The notes under the pieces were generated by a model that saw only the letters and a program-made list of their open reading frames with translations, did no database searches and was not told where the DNA came from. From Lacrimispora sp. BS-2 (GTDB taxonomy: Bacteria; Bacillota; Clostridia; Lachnospirales; Lachnospiraceae), in NCBI RefSeq assembly GCF_040207125.1, contig NZ_CP157940.1:3286001-3350000 (forward strand): a stretch of DNA of 64,000 bases. The letters are read 5' to 3'. Made by a program: the position numbers and the translations under genes. Positions 41,399-52,596 of this stretch are shown in pieces (position 1 is the stretch's first letter; each line of letters begins with the position of its first letter).

Positions 41399-42208
41399 TC
41401 ACCCCCTGGCCAGCTTTACGCGGATTTTGGTGGAAATGTATTCCACAATAAGAACCAGAACCACAAGGCCTACCAAAATAGCGCCTGCCTCATTCCACCT
41501 ATAGGAATTCATGGCAAAGATCAGTGGTGCGCCAATGCCTCCGGCTCCTACAAGTCCCAGAACCGTTGCATCCCTTAAATTAATGTCAAACCGGTAGATC
41601 ACCGTTGATGCAAAGTTGGGAATGAGCTGAGGCAGAATTCCATACCGTATTTTCTGGAAGGTATTACAGCCGCAGGCATCTAAGGATTCCAGAATCCTGG
41701 TGTCTAAATCCTCAATGGCTTCGATATACATCTTGGATACCATACCAATGGAGCAGACGGACATGGTCAAAAGTCCGGTAAAAGCACCGGGTCCGCTGAC
41801 GCGGATGAACATAAGGCCATATACAAAGGCCGGAATGGTCCTCACCGCCATGATCACCAAACGGCTGAAATAGGCAATGGGAGCCGGCATTAAATTAGAA
41901 GCAGACAAAAAGGACAAGGGAATAGCAAGAACTGCCCCCACAATGGTTCCTAAAAATGCAATACAAATCGTTTCCAAAAGAAGATAGGGAACTCCCTGTA
42001 CGGTCAGGTTAAACAGCAGCTTCCTGTCCGGATGAAAGATGCCGTTTAAAATATTTCCGGCAATCTGAAGCCCCCCAAGCCCGCCTCCTGAAAAATCCAA
42101 GGCAGAACCGGACCATAGAATGAGGGCCAGGATGACCATTGACACGGATATCTTATAAACCGTGTTCCTTGGGCGCTCTTCATATACTTTTTCAATCTGT
42201 TTATTCAT
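41399..42208 (-). CDS. phnE: Phosphonate-type ABC transporter permease (PhnE)
   Basis: 269 residues, about six helices. The permease loop ESLDACGCNTFQKIRYGILP (about 185-205), the segment RDATVLGLVGAGGIGAPLIF and the opening after the first helix follow PhnE. It forms a heterodimeric channel with the second PhnE-like protein encoded 12 bases upstream. Substrate may be phosphonate, phosphite or a phosphate ester; the adjoining nucleotidase suggests the last. Confidence 0.9.
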   Translation of the reverse strand: MNKQIEKVYEERPRNTVYKISVSMVILALILWSGSALDFSGGGLGGLQIAGNILNGIFHPDRKLLFNLTVQGVPYLLLETICIAFLGTIVGAVLAIPLSFLSASNLMPAPIAYFSRLVIMAVRTIPAFVYGLMFIRVSGPGAFTGLLTMSVCSIGMVSKMYIEAIEDLDTRILESLDACGCNTFQKIRYGILPQLIPNFASTVIYRFDINLRDATVLGLVGAGGIGAPLIFAMNSYRWNEAGAILVGLVVLVLIVEYISTKIRVKLARG

Positions 42209-42220
42209 CTGTCAGCCCTC

Positions 42221-43042
42221 CTACACCAGTTTCCGGCGGCAGTAACGGCTCACCGACTCAATTAAAAATACGGCAACAAACAGCATAATAAGGATCATGC
42301 CCACGCTGGGATATTCCCTCCAGCCTAATTTCTCATTCAGGATCAGACCAAGGCCGCCTGCACCTACATAGCCTAAAATAGCCGCGTAGCGGACATTTCC
42401 TTCAAAGCAGAACAATCCATTGGAAATGTAGGAAGGAAGCACCTGAGGAATGATGGCGCTCACAAAAGCCCGGACCTTGGTGGCTCCAATGGCTTCCATG
42501 GCCTCAAAGGCCCCCATATCGGCAGTTTCGATCTCTTCATATAAAATCTTACCCATATAGGCAAAGGTGAAAATCGCTATGGCCGTAGTTCCTGCCAGGG
42601 TACCCAGGCCGAACACATAAGTAGCGATCAGAGCGGTCACCAGGGTGGGAAGTGTCCTTACAATGCTTAAGAACAATCTCATGACGCCGACGATCGCAGC
42701 GCTTTTTATGATGTTGGTGGAAGCAGCCATTGCAAAGGGAATGACCACCACCGCGCCTGCCACGGTCCCCAGAAGAGACATCTTGATGGTGTCAAACAAA
42801 GGCTTCCACACCTGCGCACTATAGGAAAATGCCGGTGGAACCATCATCCCAAGAATAACAAAGAACTGGTTTCCCCTTTCCATTAAAATCCTCATGTCAA
42901 AGCCGGTGATTTTCACGGACAGCACGGTTAAAAACACCAGGATCAAGACAATCAGAGGAAGCCTGGAAGCCGGCCGAAAGACGGTCTTTCCGTCAGACAA
43001 TACGATTTTCCTGGGTGGAAATATCTTGTCATATAAACTCAT
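42221..43042 (-). CDS. phnE: Phosphonate-type ABC transporter permease (PhnE), second copy
   Basis: 273 residues. Six helices with the coupling loop EAMEAIGATKVRAFVSAIIP and the PhnE end pattern VRYAAILGYVGAGGLGLILN. Its ATG overlaps the phnC stop by four bases (ATGA), giving tight coupling with the ATPase. Two PhnE proteins per transporter are common in Firmicutes. Confidence 0.9.
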   Translation of the reverse strand: MSLYDKIFPPRKIVLSDGKTVFRPASRLPLIVLILVFLTVLSVKITGFDMRILMERGNQFFVILGMMVPPAFSYSAQVWKPLFDTIKMSLLGTVAGAVVVIPFAMAASTNIIKSAAIVGVMRLFLSIVRTLPTLVTALIATYVFGLGTLAGTTAIAIFTFAYMGKILYEEIETADMGAFEAMEAIGATKVRAFVSAIIPQVLPSYISNGLFCFEGNVRYAAILGYVGAGGLGLILNEKLGWREYPSVGMILIMLFVAVFLIESVSRYCRRKLV

Positions 43043-43794
43043 CCTGCTGCCTCCTCTTCTTTTCCTTCATATATTTTATCTAAAATATCCTGGGTAACTT
43101 CTGAGGCCGGGCCATCGTATACGATCTGGCCGGCCCGTATGCCTACAACACGGCTGGCATATTGGAGCGCCAGATCTACATGGTGAATGTTCAACAGGAT
43201 GGTAATATTCATTTCCTTATTGATCCTTAAAAAGTCCCCCATAACCTGTTTTGCCGTAACCGGGTCAAGGGAGGCTACCGGCTCATCCGCCAGGATGATC
43301 TGAGGGTTCTGGGCAAGGGTCCTTGCAAGGGCAACCCTTTGCTGCTGGCCTCCTGACAACTGATCCGCACGGACAAAGGCCTTATCCAGAATCCCCACCT
43401 TGTCCAGAGCTTCTAAGGCTTCCAGCTTATCCTCTTTTGGATAAATGCCGAATAATGCTTTTAAAAACGGCAGTTCCGGTACCTTTGACATAAGGACATT
43501 GTTAATGACCCGGGTTCTGGTCACCAGGTTAAAGGACTGGAAGATCATGCCGATCCTGCGGCGGAAGCGTCTTAACTCCTTTCCCTTTAACTGCATCACA
43601 TCGGTCCCATCCACTGTCAGGGTGCCTTCCGTGATATCATGCATGCGGTTGATGGTCCGAAGAAGGGTGGATTTTCCGGCACCTGAAAGGCCGATAATCG
43701 CCACAAATTCTCCCTGCTCAATTTTCAGATCAATATCTTTTAAGGCGTGAAAGCCATTGGGATACTTTTTGCCCACCTGATTAAATTCAATCAT
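43039..43794 (-). CDS. phnC: Phosphonate-type ABC transporter ATP-binding protein (PhnC)
   Basis: 251 residues with Walker A IIGLSGAGKSTLLRTINRMH, the PhnC-like RRIGMIFQSFNLVTRTRVIN, signature DQLSGGQQQRVALARTLAQN and Walker B PQIILADEPVASLDPVTAKQ. It powers the two PhnE permeases. It is 83 bases after phnD, with a hairpin between. Confidence 0.93.
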   Translation of the reverse strand: MIEFNQVGKKYPNGFHALKDIDLKIEQGEFVAIIGLSGAGKSTLLRTINRMHDITEGTLTVDGTDVMQLKGKELRRFRRRIGMIFQSFNLVTRTRVINNVLMSKVPELPFLKALFGIYPKEDKLEALEALDKVGILDKAFVRADQLSGGQQQRVALARTLAQNPQIILADEPVASLDPVTAKQVMGDFLRINKEMNITILLNIHHVDLALQYASRVVGIRAGQIVYDGPASEVTQDILDKIYEGKEEEAAG

Positions 43795-43822
43795 ATTTTC
43801 CTCATTTCCCAGGATAGAGAGC

Positions 43823-43859
43823 GGAGGCGCCGCAAATGTTTTCCGTTTACGACGCCTCC
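43823..43859 (-). promoter_or_regulatory. Intercistronic hairpin between phnD and phnC
   Basis: GGAGGCG / CGCCTCC, 7-bp GC-rich stem with further pairing inside a 23-base interval; no T tract follows. Likely a 3' stabiliser for the phnD message or a pause element. Confidence 0.5.
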
Positions 43860-43877
43860 ACAGCCTGTATGTATTAT

Positions 43878-44972
43878 TTATTTTGCATTTAATTCCTTGA
43901 TCATCTTCTGTGCTGCACGTTCGTTATCATAGTCAGCGCTCTGGGCAGGCTCATATCCCATGTGGCTGTAGATGGCGATAACTTTCTTGCCCTCTTCTGT
44001 GTTTCCGATATTGATAAATGCATTCTGAACTGCCTTTTTAAAGCCATCATCCATGATCTTGGAGGTTTTGCTTACGCTGACCGTATCATTAAAGATTGGA
44101 GGGGTCACACCGATCACACCTGTTTCTTCCCAGATGGAACCGGCTCTGCCGTATTCAGAGTTCCATTTGTCCACATAATCCCTGCGGGCATCTGCATAGG
44201 TACAGAGAACATCCACCTGGCCGGAAGCAAGTCTTGCAAATGCACTTCCATAGGAATCAGACTGTACGGCATGGGAAAGATTTAAAATATTCTTCTGGAA
44301 ATTATCCTGAAGCCATAAGGAAGGGTAAATGTATCCTGCTGGGGAGGAGGATGACATAACGCTCCAGTTTGCTCCGTCTAAATCCTCAAAGGTCAACTCT
44401 TCGCCTTTGTTTACCTTGTCTGCTAAGGCTTTCCCCTTTTCAGAAGGTCCTGCAATAATAAGCGCCCGGTAGGAAGTTGCCTGATCTGTAATTCCCTCGG
44501 TGGCTTTCCCGTCATTCCAGTCCTTTGCGGAATCGGAATTCTTACTCAGTGCATCTCTGGTAGCCGTAAGAACCACTTCTGCTCCATCATCATAAAGGAC
44601 ATAAGTTCCTCCGGGAATCAGACCGATATCTGCGGTACCTGCGGAAAGAGCTTCTCCAACCGCTTCATAGCTGGTGCCAACTGTAATCACTACTTCACCG
44701 ATCTCATAGCCTTCTTTTCCCAACTCTGACTTCAGCATGTCTTTTAAAGGCTCTGTGGCGGTGACGATCTCTTCCGGCTCTCTGGAAGGAACAAAGTAAA
44801 CATTCAGTTTGTCAATCTTTTTGTTCTCAGCTTTTGCAGTCTCTCCTGCTGCAGAGGTCCCTGCCTCCGTCCCTGCTGCGGTTGTGGCTCCTGTTTGGCT
44901 GCCGCCAGAACATCCGCCGATCATTGCTGCACAAAGTGCTGCTGCCATTAATACAGAAACTGTTTTTTTCAT
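43878..44972 (-). CDS. phnD: Phosphonate-type ABC transporter substrate-binding lipoprotein (PhnD)
   Basis: 364 residues from ATG 44972 (AGGAGAG site); the ATG at 45014 lacks one. Signal MKKTVSVLMAAALCAAMIGG with lipobox GGC, a Thr/Ala linker, then a PhnD/SsuA-type fold: LNVYFVPSREPEEIVTATEP, AGTADIGLIPGGTYVLYDDG and the WSVMSSSSPAGYIYPSLWLQ segment that closes over the phosphonate group. It delivers the ligand to PhnE. The serine-rich pocket supports a phosphorus oxyanion ligand. Confidence 0.9.
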   Translation of the reverse strand: MKKTVSVLMAAALCAAMIGGCSGGSQTGATTAAGTEAGTSAAGETAKAENKKIDKLNVYFVPSREPEEIVTATEPLKDMLKSELGKEGYEIGEVVITVGTSYEAVGEALSAGTADIGLIPGGTYVLYDDGAEVVLTATRDALSKNSDSAKDWNDGKATEGITDQATSYRALIIAGPSEKGKALADKVNKGEELTFEDLDGANWSVMSSSSPAGYIYPSLWLQDNFQKNILNLSHAVQSDSYGSAFARLASGQVDVLCTYADARRDYVDKWNSEYGRAGSIWEETGVIGVTPPIFNDTVSVSKTSKIMDDGFKKAVQNAFINIGNTEEGKKVIAIYSHMGYEPAQSADYDNERAAQKMIKELNAK

Positions 44973-45020
44973 ACTGCTCTCCTTTTTGTGTGGTTCATCG
45001 GTTCTTGGGATCATGGGTCA

Positions 45021-45995
45021 TTACGCACTGTCCCCTACCTCTAGCTTTGTCGGGAGATAAATTGTCATATTGTCTTTGCGGCCTTCCTGGATCTGCTCCA
45101 GCAGAAGCTTGATCGCTGTCTGCCATACAATATCAGGAAACATCCGGACCTTGGTGTAAGTGGGCCATTTGGATTCTAAGGTCTCAATGTCCTTATAGAT
45201 GACTACCGCCACATCCTTTGGCACGCGAAGTCCCGCATCCTGGAAGGCTTCCAAAGCACCTTCCGCGACTTCTTCGCTTCCTAAGAGCACCGCTTCCGGC
45301 AGACAGCCTGACTGGATTGCCTGCTTTGCCTGCTCATAACCGCTTTCCCTGCTGATATCGCCTATGTAAAAATTCCCTTCCTCATAAAAGCCTCTCTGCT
45401 TAAAAGTCGCCCGGATTCCTTCCAGCCTCCGGTAGCCGATCCTTACCTGGCCTTCTTCATAAAGGCCTCCGATATAGCCGACACTGCAGTATTTTTTCCT
45501 GTCCATGAGATAGTCCAGCATTTCATGGATTCCCTTATTAAAATCCATTACAATGCTGTCGTAGGCATAATCCTTTGGATCTGAATTGATGAATACGATT
45601 GCATAGCTCTGCATCCGCAGAAACTCCATCTCTTCCTCGGAAAAAACGCCGAAGGCCATGATACCGTCGTACTGTCCGGGCTTATTTTTATCCAGCCGCT
45701 CAAACCGCACATCATTTTTTCCTGACATGGACTTTACGATCAAGTCCAGGGAAGAAAGCCTGATATTGGTCCGGTCCTTCCGGATAATATGCCAGTCAGC
45801 CACTCCTATGACAATTTCTCTTTCTTTTTGCGCATGACGCCTCCTGGGTGGGACATATTTTAACTCGTGGGCAATTCTGAATATCCTTTTTTTCACTTCC
45901 AGACTCACTACAATGGTATCATCCTGATTCAGCACCCTTGATACCGTTGCAATGGATACATCCGCAAGCTGTGAAATTTCTTTTATTGTAGCCAT
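45021..45995 (-). CDS. LacI family transcriptional regulator
   Basis: 324 residues. The N-terminal LacI helix-turn-helix and hinge are clear: MATIKEISQLADVSIATVSR, VLNQDDTIVVSLEVKKRIFR. The sugar-binding-like sensor domain follows (VIGVADWHIIRK, YAIVFINSDPKDYAYDSIVM, GYIGGLYEEGQ). It precedes phnD by 48 bases on the same strand and ends GDSA. LacI proteins normally sense sugars or nucleosides, so the downstream transporter plus nucleotidase may serve a phosphorylated sugar or nucleotide rather than a true phosphonate. Confidence 0.88.
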   Translation of the reverse strand: MATIKEISQLADVSIATVSRVLNQDDTIVVSLEVKKRIFRIAHELKYVPPRRRHAQKEREIVIGVADWHIIRKDRTNIRLSSLDLIVKSMSGKNDVRFERLDKNKPGQYDGIMAFGVFSEEEMEFLRMQSYAIVFINSDPKDYAYDSIVMDFNKGIHEMLDYLMDRKKYCSVGYIGGLYEEGQVRIGYRRLEGIRATFKQRGFYEEGNFYIGDISRESGYEQAKQAIQSGCLPEAVLLGSEEVAEGALEAFQDAGLRVPKDVAVVIYKDIETLESKWPTYTKVRMFPDIVWQTAIKLLLEQIQEGRKDNMTIYLPTKLEVGDSA

Positions 45996-46109
45996 AATCT
46001 ATATCCTCACCTTTCAATTTTCATTATAATTGCAGTTTCTGCCACCGTCAATAAGCAAAGTAAAATTTTACTAAATTTTTACTTTATTGGAAGCCCATAT
46101 TCAGAAAAA

Positions 46110-46158
46110 GGATGTCTCAAGGGTATATTTCCTAGCAGAAAACATACTTGAGACATCC
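46110..46158 (-). terminator. Terminator of topB
   Basis: GGATGTCTCAAG / CTTGAGACATCC, 12-bp perfect stem, 25-base loop, followed on the minus strand by TTTTTCTG. Confidence 0.85.
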
Positions 46159-46200
46159 TCTCATTGTCCAGGCCGGCACATGGATCTCAGGGCGGACAGG

Positions 46201-48405
46201 CTACTTCTCATTTCCTCCCAGGTTAAGCTTTGCAAAAGCATCTGCAAAGGCTGAATTGATGGGCTTATCCCCTTCCTTTTTCTGCTGGTTCAAATACTTG
46301 GCCACATCCTTTTTGGATACCCCGGCTCCTTCCTTAGTACGCCGTTCCTTAAAGGCTGAAAGCTTTTCCTTATAGCCGCATCTGCATACAAAGATCTGTC
46401 CGTCTCCCTTTCCCCTAAGCTCCAGCTTCTTATGGCACACCGGACATCTTGCATTGCTGGTCCTGGAAACTACCTCCCGGTGTCCGCACTCCCTGTCCTG
46501 GCAGACCAGCATCTCACTGTTTTTCCCTTTGACTGCCAGCATCCGCTTGCCGCAGTCCGGGCATTTGTGATTGGTCAGGTTGTCATGGTTAAAGCTGCCT
46601 TCCCCGGCCCTGATCTGGTGGATCAAGTCCCCGGAATACTGCCTGATATCCTTCATAAACGCGGCCCGTTTTAATTTTCCACCTGCGATTTCAGAAAGTC
46701 TCATCTCCCATTCAGCCGTCAGCTCCGGTTTCTTTAGATCCTCCGGCACAAGAGTGAGAAGCTGTCTGGCCTTGGAGGTCAAACAGATATCCTTTCCGCG
46801 CCGTTCCATAAGAAAACTGGAGAACAGCTTTTCAATGATATCCGCCCTTGTGGCCACAGTCCCAAGCCCTCCGGTTTCTCCCAGGGTCCTTGCCATATCC
46901 CGATCCTTTGTTTCCATATAGGAAACAGGATTTTCCATGGCAGAAAGAAGGGTCGCTTCCTGAAAGGGTGACGGAGGCTTTGTCTTTCCTTCGGTCATGG
47001 CGGCCGTCAGCCCCGTAAGCCGGTCCCCTTTTTTTATAACAGGAAGCTTCTGTTCCTTTAATTCCTGTTCCTCGTCTTCCTCATCCTGGTTTTCATATAC
47101 TTCCTTCCAGCCCAGGGCCTTTACGGTCTTTCCTCTGGCTGCCAGAGTCTCTCCCCCTAAATCCAGGGTGATCTCTGTCTGTTCATATTCAAAGGGAGGA
47201 TACAATACCGCCAGGAATCTGCGGACCACCAGATCATAGATCTTCCGCTCATCAACGGTCATATGATCCAGTTGGACAAACTGCTCCGTAGGAATGATGG
47301 CATGATGGTCTGTTACCTTCTTGTCATTTACAAAGGAAGGAGATGCCTGGATCTTCTGGTTCACCATTCTTCCTGCCAGCTTCCGGTACGGCCCAACGCC
47401 GCAGGCTTCAAGCCTTTCCCTGATAGATGGAACGATATCAGAGCTTAAATACCTGGAATCTGTTCTGGGGTAAGTCAGGACCTTATGGTTTTCATAAAGC
47501 CTCTGCATGATATTTAAAGTCTCTTTTGCAGAATAGTTAAATCTTCGGTTGGCTTCTCTCTGCAGCTCCGTCAGATCATAAAGCTGGGGAGAATCGGTCT
47601 TCTTTGGGACGCTTTTCACCTCCGTGACCACGCCTTCGCCCTGAGCTTTCATTTTACTTAAAAGGGCTTCTACCCGGTCCTTGTCAAAGGAACGGAAGCT
47701 CTTTGATTTCTCATCCCGCCAGGTAAAGGAAAGGGCCGGGCTTGTACATTTGGCCGTAATCCCATAGTAGGGCCTGGGAACAAAATTTTTGATCTCTTCT
47801 TCTCTTCTTGCGATAATCGCCAGTGTGGGCGTCTGCACCCGGCCGCAGCTTAAGCTGGCGTTGTACTTGCATGTCAGCGCCCTGGTTGCATTGATGCCCA
47901 CCAGCCAGTCCGCTTCCGCACGGCACATGGCTGCATCGTACAGGTTATCATACTCATGGCCGTTTTTTAATTTTGCAAAACCTTCCTTAATGGCCTTATC
48001 CGTAACAGAAGAGATCCACAGCCTTTTTATAGGCTTCTTATTCCCTGCCTTTTCCAGGATCAGCCTGGCTACAAGCTCCCCTTCCCGCCCGGCATCAGTG
48101 GCAATGATGATTTCACCCACATCTGCCCGGTGGATCTGGGATTTTACCACACGGTACTGCTTTCCGGTCTGTTTGATGACTTCAAGCCGGAACTGGTCCG
48201 GCATCATGGGAAGATCTTCCATCTTCCATTCCTTATATTTGGGATCATAATCTTCAGGGTCCGCCAAGGTTACCAGATGGCCAAGCCCCCAGGTTACCAC
48301 ATATTTTTCTCCTTCTATCACACCGTCATGATTCTTTGTGCAATGCAGCACACGGGCAATGTCCCTGGCTACTGACGGCTTTTCCGCTATAATTAATGAT
48401 TTCAT
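46201..48405 (-). CDS. topB: DNA topoisomerase III
   Basis: 734 residues. The TOPRIM domain starts MKSLIIAEKPSVARDIARVL and has IIATDAGREGELVARLIL. The type IA core carries the active-site tyrosine in VLTYPRTDSRYLSSD and the family segments LSCGRVQTPTLAIIARREEE and HHAIIPTEQFV. Two zinc-ribbon-like motifs close the protein (CPDCGKRML...CQDRECGH, and CPVCHKKLEL...CRCGYKE). It decatenates DNA via single-strand passage. TopB of this length with tail is common in Firmicutes chromosomes and also on mobile elements; nothing mobile is nearby. Confidence 0.93.
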   Translation of the reverse strand: MKSLIIAEKPSVARDIARVLHCTKNHDGVIEGEKYVVTWGLGHLVTLADPEDYDPKYKEWKMEDLPMMPDQFRLEVIKQTGKQYRVVKSQIHRADVGEIIIATDAGREGELVARLILEKAGNKKPIKRLWISSVTDKAIKEGFAKLKNGHEYDNLYDAAMCRAEADWLVGINATRALTCKYNASLSCGRVQTPTLAIIARREEEIKNFVPRPYYGITAKCTSPALSFTWRDEKSKSFRSFDKDRVEALLSKMKAQGEGVVTEVKSVPKKTDSPQLYDLTELQREANRRFNYSAKETLNIMQRLYENHKVLTYPRTDSRYLSSDIVPSIRERLEACGVGPYRKLAGRMVNQKIQASPSFVNDKKVTDHHAIIPTEQFVQLDHMTVDERKIYDLVVRRFLAVLYPPFEYEQTEITLDLGGETLAARGKTVKALGWKEVYENQDEEDEEQELKEQKLPVIKKGDRLTGLTAAMTEGKTKPPSPFQEATLLSAMENPVSYMETKDRDMARTLGETGGLGTVATRADIIEKLFSSFLMERRGKDICLTSKARQLLTLVPEDLKKPELTAEWEMRLSEIAGGKLKRAAFMKDIRQYSGDLIHQIRAGEGSFNHDNLTNHKCPDCGKRMLAVKGKNSEMLVCQDRECGHREVVSRTSNARCPVCHKKLELRGKGDGQIFVCRCGYKEKLSAFKERRTKEGAGVSKKDVAKYLNQQKKEGDKPINSAFADAFAKLNLGGNEK

Positions 48406-48513
48406 CCAATTCCTCCAAACTCAATTCTTACCCAATTATAACGTATTGCCTGGGTTATTACAACTTTTACATAGGATCCGGACTTTTTTATTTTCCCATT
48501 AAACCCATAACAA

Positions 48514-48552
48514 AAAGGCCGGCCCTGTCATGCGGTTACAGGGACGGCCTTT
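48514..48552 (-). terminator. Terminator after the MATE gene
   Basis: AAAGGCCGGCCCTGT / ACAGGGACGGCCTTT arms (14 of 15 pair) with a 9-base loop; TTTTTG follows on the minus strand. The remaining part of 48553-48708 has a small GTTAG/CTAAC hairpin and no gene. Confidence 0.8.
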
Positions 48553-48708
48553 CCGTAGGAGTTATGGTCCTTCACAGGTTAATGAAGGATATTCTCAGAG
48601 GGTTAGTCTGATGTATAGAATATTCACATTTAGTTAGTGTAGGCTAACTACCTTTATATTAGCATAAGACGGCTTATAATACAAGAGTTTTTTTGAAAGG
48701 ATTTCTCA

Positions 48709-50097
48709 TTAATCTTCTTGTCCCAATACGATGTTTTGTATCCAGAGTCCCCTCTTTACCAGTATAAAGCCAATGGCGCACTTCATGATATCCACCATCT
48801 GGCACGCAAAATATAGGGGAACGATTGGAATTGCCGTATATCGGCTGAGAACATAAGCAACCGGAATGCTGGCCACCCACATGAACACACTGTCAAACAA
48901 AAAGGTGACAATGGTCTTTCCGCCGGAGCGTAAGGTGAAATAAGAGACATTTATAAACGCGTTCATGGGCATACATAAGGCCAGAATACGGATAAACTGT
49001 GCAGCCAGGCTTTTGACCTCATCCGTAGTGTTATAGATCATCGGGAAAATCGGGGCCATGAAAGCCAGAAGGCCTCCGATCACCACACAGGAACCAACGG
49101 AAAATGCAATCAGCTTGTTATCCGTATCCCTGGCTTCCTCCATTTTCCCAGCCCCCAAAAGCTGGCCCACGATAATGGAAACCGCACTTCCAAGTGCTAT
49201 GTATACCACGTTAAACACATTTCCTATGGTAGAGGATATATTAAGCCCTGCAATGGCTGTCAGGCCTCTTACGGAATAACACTGCATCAAAAATGCCATT
49301 CCTCCGGCCCACAAAGCCTCATTTACCATGAGGGGAGTCCCTTTAACGAGAATCTTGCCCACAAGGCCGGCCGGTATGTGAAGGCTCTCATAAGCTCCCA
49401 CAATAAATGGGTTTTTCTTTTTATTTTTGTGGGTCCAGCCTATGACAATGGCAGTTTCCACAAATCTGGCGGTCACGGTAGCTGCAGCAGCCCCTGCAAC
49501 ACCCATAGCCGGAGCGCCGAATTTTCCAAAAATCAGGATGTAATTAAGCACAAGATTTACCAATACTGCCGCAATCCCCGCTTTCATGGGGATCACAGTT
49601 TCTCCGCACTCTCTCAGCGTACTGGTATAAGCCTGATTCACTCCAAAGGGCAGCATTCCCAAAATCATGACCAGTATATACATTCTTCCGTGGGCCAATG
49701 CAGCAGCAAGCTCCGAATCATTCCCTTCCCCATGGAGATACATGGCAATCAGGTTCTCTCCGGAGAAAAAAAACACTGCCGCAGCAACTGCACTTAAGAG
49801 CACACAGCAGATGATCTTAAACCGGAACGTATGACGGACACCGTCATGTCTGCCGCAGCCGAAGAACTGGGCTCCGAATATACCTGCGCCGGATATGATT
49901 CCAAAAATGCTGATGTTAAAGACAAACATCAACTGGTTTACAATGGCTACACCGGACATCTGCTCCGTTCCTACCATTCCCACCATAATATTATCCAACA
50001 GGCTGACAAAATTTGTGATACCGTTTTGAATCATAATGGGAATGGCAATTGTCAGCACCATTTTATAAAATGCCTTGTTTCCAATAAATTTTTTCAT
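48709..50097 (-). CDS. MATE family efflux transporter
   Basis: 462 residues, twelve helices. Landmarks: MVLTIAIPIMIQNGITNFVS, LLDNIMVGMVGTEQMSGVAI, IISGAGIFGAQFFGCGRHDG in the first half and YIALGSAVSIIVGQLLGAGK in the second. It differs in sequence from the MATE protein at 15149-16537, belonging to a different subgroup (NorM/DinF-like). No regulator gene is adjacent. Substrate unknown. Confidence 0.88.
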   Translation of the reverse strand: MKKFIGNKAFYKMVLTIAIPIMIQNGITNFVSLLDNIMVGMVGTEQMSGVAIVNQLMFVFNISIFGIISGAGIFGAQFFGCGRHDGVRHTFRFKIICCVLLSAVAAAVFFFSGENLIAMYLHGEGNDSELAAALAHGRMYILVMILGMLPFGVNQAYTSTLRECGETVIPMKAGIAAVLVNLVLNYILIFGKFGAPAMGVAGAAAATVTARFVETAIVIGWTHKNKKKNPFIVGAYESLHIPAGLVGKILVKGTPLMVNEALWAGGMAFLMQCYSVRGLTAIAGLNISSTIGNVFNVVYIALGSAVSIIVGQLLGAGKMEEARDTDNKLIAFSVGSCVVIGGLLAFMAPIFPMIYNTTDEVKSLAAQFIRILALCMPMNAFINVSYFTLRSGGKTIVTFLFDSVFMWVASIPVAYVLSRYTAIPIVPLYFACQMVDIMKCAIGFILVKRGLWIQNIVLGQED

Positions 50098-50245
50098 ATG
50101 TGTTTCCAGTAAAAGCGCGCTTTTCTGTCATACCTCCGCCATGTGTATTTGCCGCCATATGCAGCCTTAATTTTTCCGTATTATAACTTTATATGGTATA
50201 GCGGTTTATGTCAACAGAATCTCACACTTTTATCTAATCTTCTAT

Positions 50246-51363
<1,118 letters not shown>

Positions 51364-52550
51364 TTCCTGCCTCAACCTGCTTTTTATCGCTGGCCTTTAA
51401 GCTTACAAAGCTGTTCATATTGGATATAAGCACAGGAGTGGTTAAGGATAAGCCAGCTTCCTTAATTTTCTCCATATCAAATTCTAACAGAAGGCTTCCC
51501 TTTATTACCCGGTCCCCTTCCTTGCAGTGAAGGGTAAAGCCTTCTCCTCCAAGGCGCACCGTATCAAGCCCTACATGGATGAGAACCTCTGCTCCTGTAT
51601 CCGTAGTGATGCCAACCGCATGCTTTGTGTCGATCACCGCGCTGATGATTCCGTCCGCAGGAGCATATACCTTTCCCTCCTCCGGGATTATGGCTATCCC
51701 TTCTCCCAGCACTCCGCCTGCAAATACCGGAAGTTTCCGGCTCCCCTGCCTTCTCCTCCGGCTTATAAAGAATAAGGGTCATGACAAAGGATACGGTCAA
51801 AGAGATAATCATGGCAATCACACCATTTATCAGGTTGCCGAAGCCCTCGCCGCCGATCATGGTAATCAGGGTCAGGGAAGAAGGTGAACCACCCATGGAA
51901 TGGGCTACCAGATGGGTAATTCCGGCATAAAGACCTGATGCTGCCGCTCCGATCACAGCTGCTATCATGGGTGTTTTGTATTTTAACGTCACGCCATACA
52001 TGGCAGGCTCTGTAACACCTGCTACAATTGCTGAGATTCCGGAGGCAGATGCAGTAGATTTTACATTTTCATCCCTGGAACGGACTGCAACTCCCAGAGA
52101 GGCACCTCCCTGCGCCAGGTTGGAGCAGAACATGGTAATAAGTACAATTGCATCAAATCCGAAGGTTGCCATACTGATGGCGAACATGGGGATCAATGCA
52201 TAATGCATTCCAGTCATAACGATAAACGGCATGGCCGCAGAGATCAGCATAATGGTGAGCCAGCCTGCTTTGCCATATAAGAAATTGATTCCGGCTGCCA
52301 GATAGTTTCCAAGAATGCTTCCCAAGGGTCCGACAACAACCAATGCAATGGGCACGATAATGAATATGACCATCAGCGGTTTCAAAAATACCTTTAAAAG
52401 GCTGGGGCAGACCTTATCAGCAAACCGTTCAACATATCCCATAATCAGAACGATAAGGAAGATAGGAAGAACGGAAGAGCTATATACGGCCGTTGTAACA
52501 GGCAATCCAAAATATGTGGTGTTTCCCTGATGAATTATTCTATTATTCAA
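51364..52550 (-). pseudogene. Beta-glucoside PTS transporter (EIICA) pseudogene, 5'-truncated and frameshifted
   Basis: The remaining part starts within the EIIC domain (NNRIIHQGNTTYFGLPVTTA) and includes EIIC motifs GMHYALIPMFAISM and ASGISAIVAGVTEPAMYGVT. The EIIB domain and first membrane helices are missing. After ILYKPEEKAGEPE a one-base frameshift near 51735 separates it from the EIIA domain (GKVYAPADGIISAVIDTKHA; phospho-His in VLIHVGLDT). The EIIA end then runs straight into GH1 sequence at about 51363. It resembles BglF/BglP-type transporters for beta-glucosides. Three lesions make it a pseudogene. Confidence 0.85.
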
Positions 52551-52596
52551 CTTTTCCGTCTTAATCCCCTAATGGAAAATAGATTTTTACTTAATA

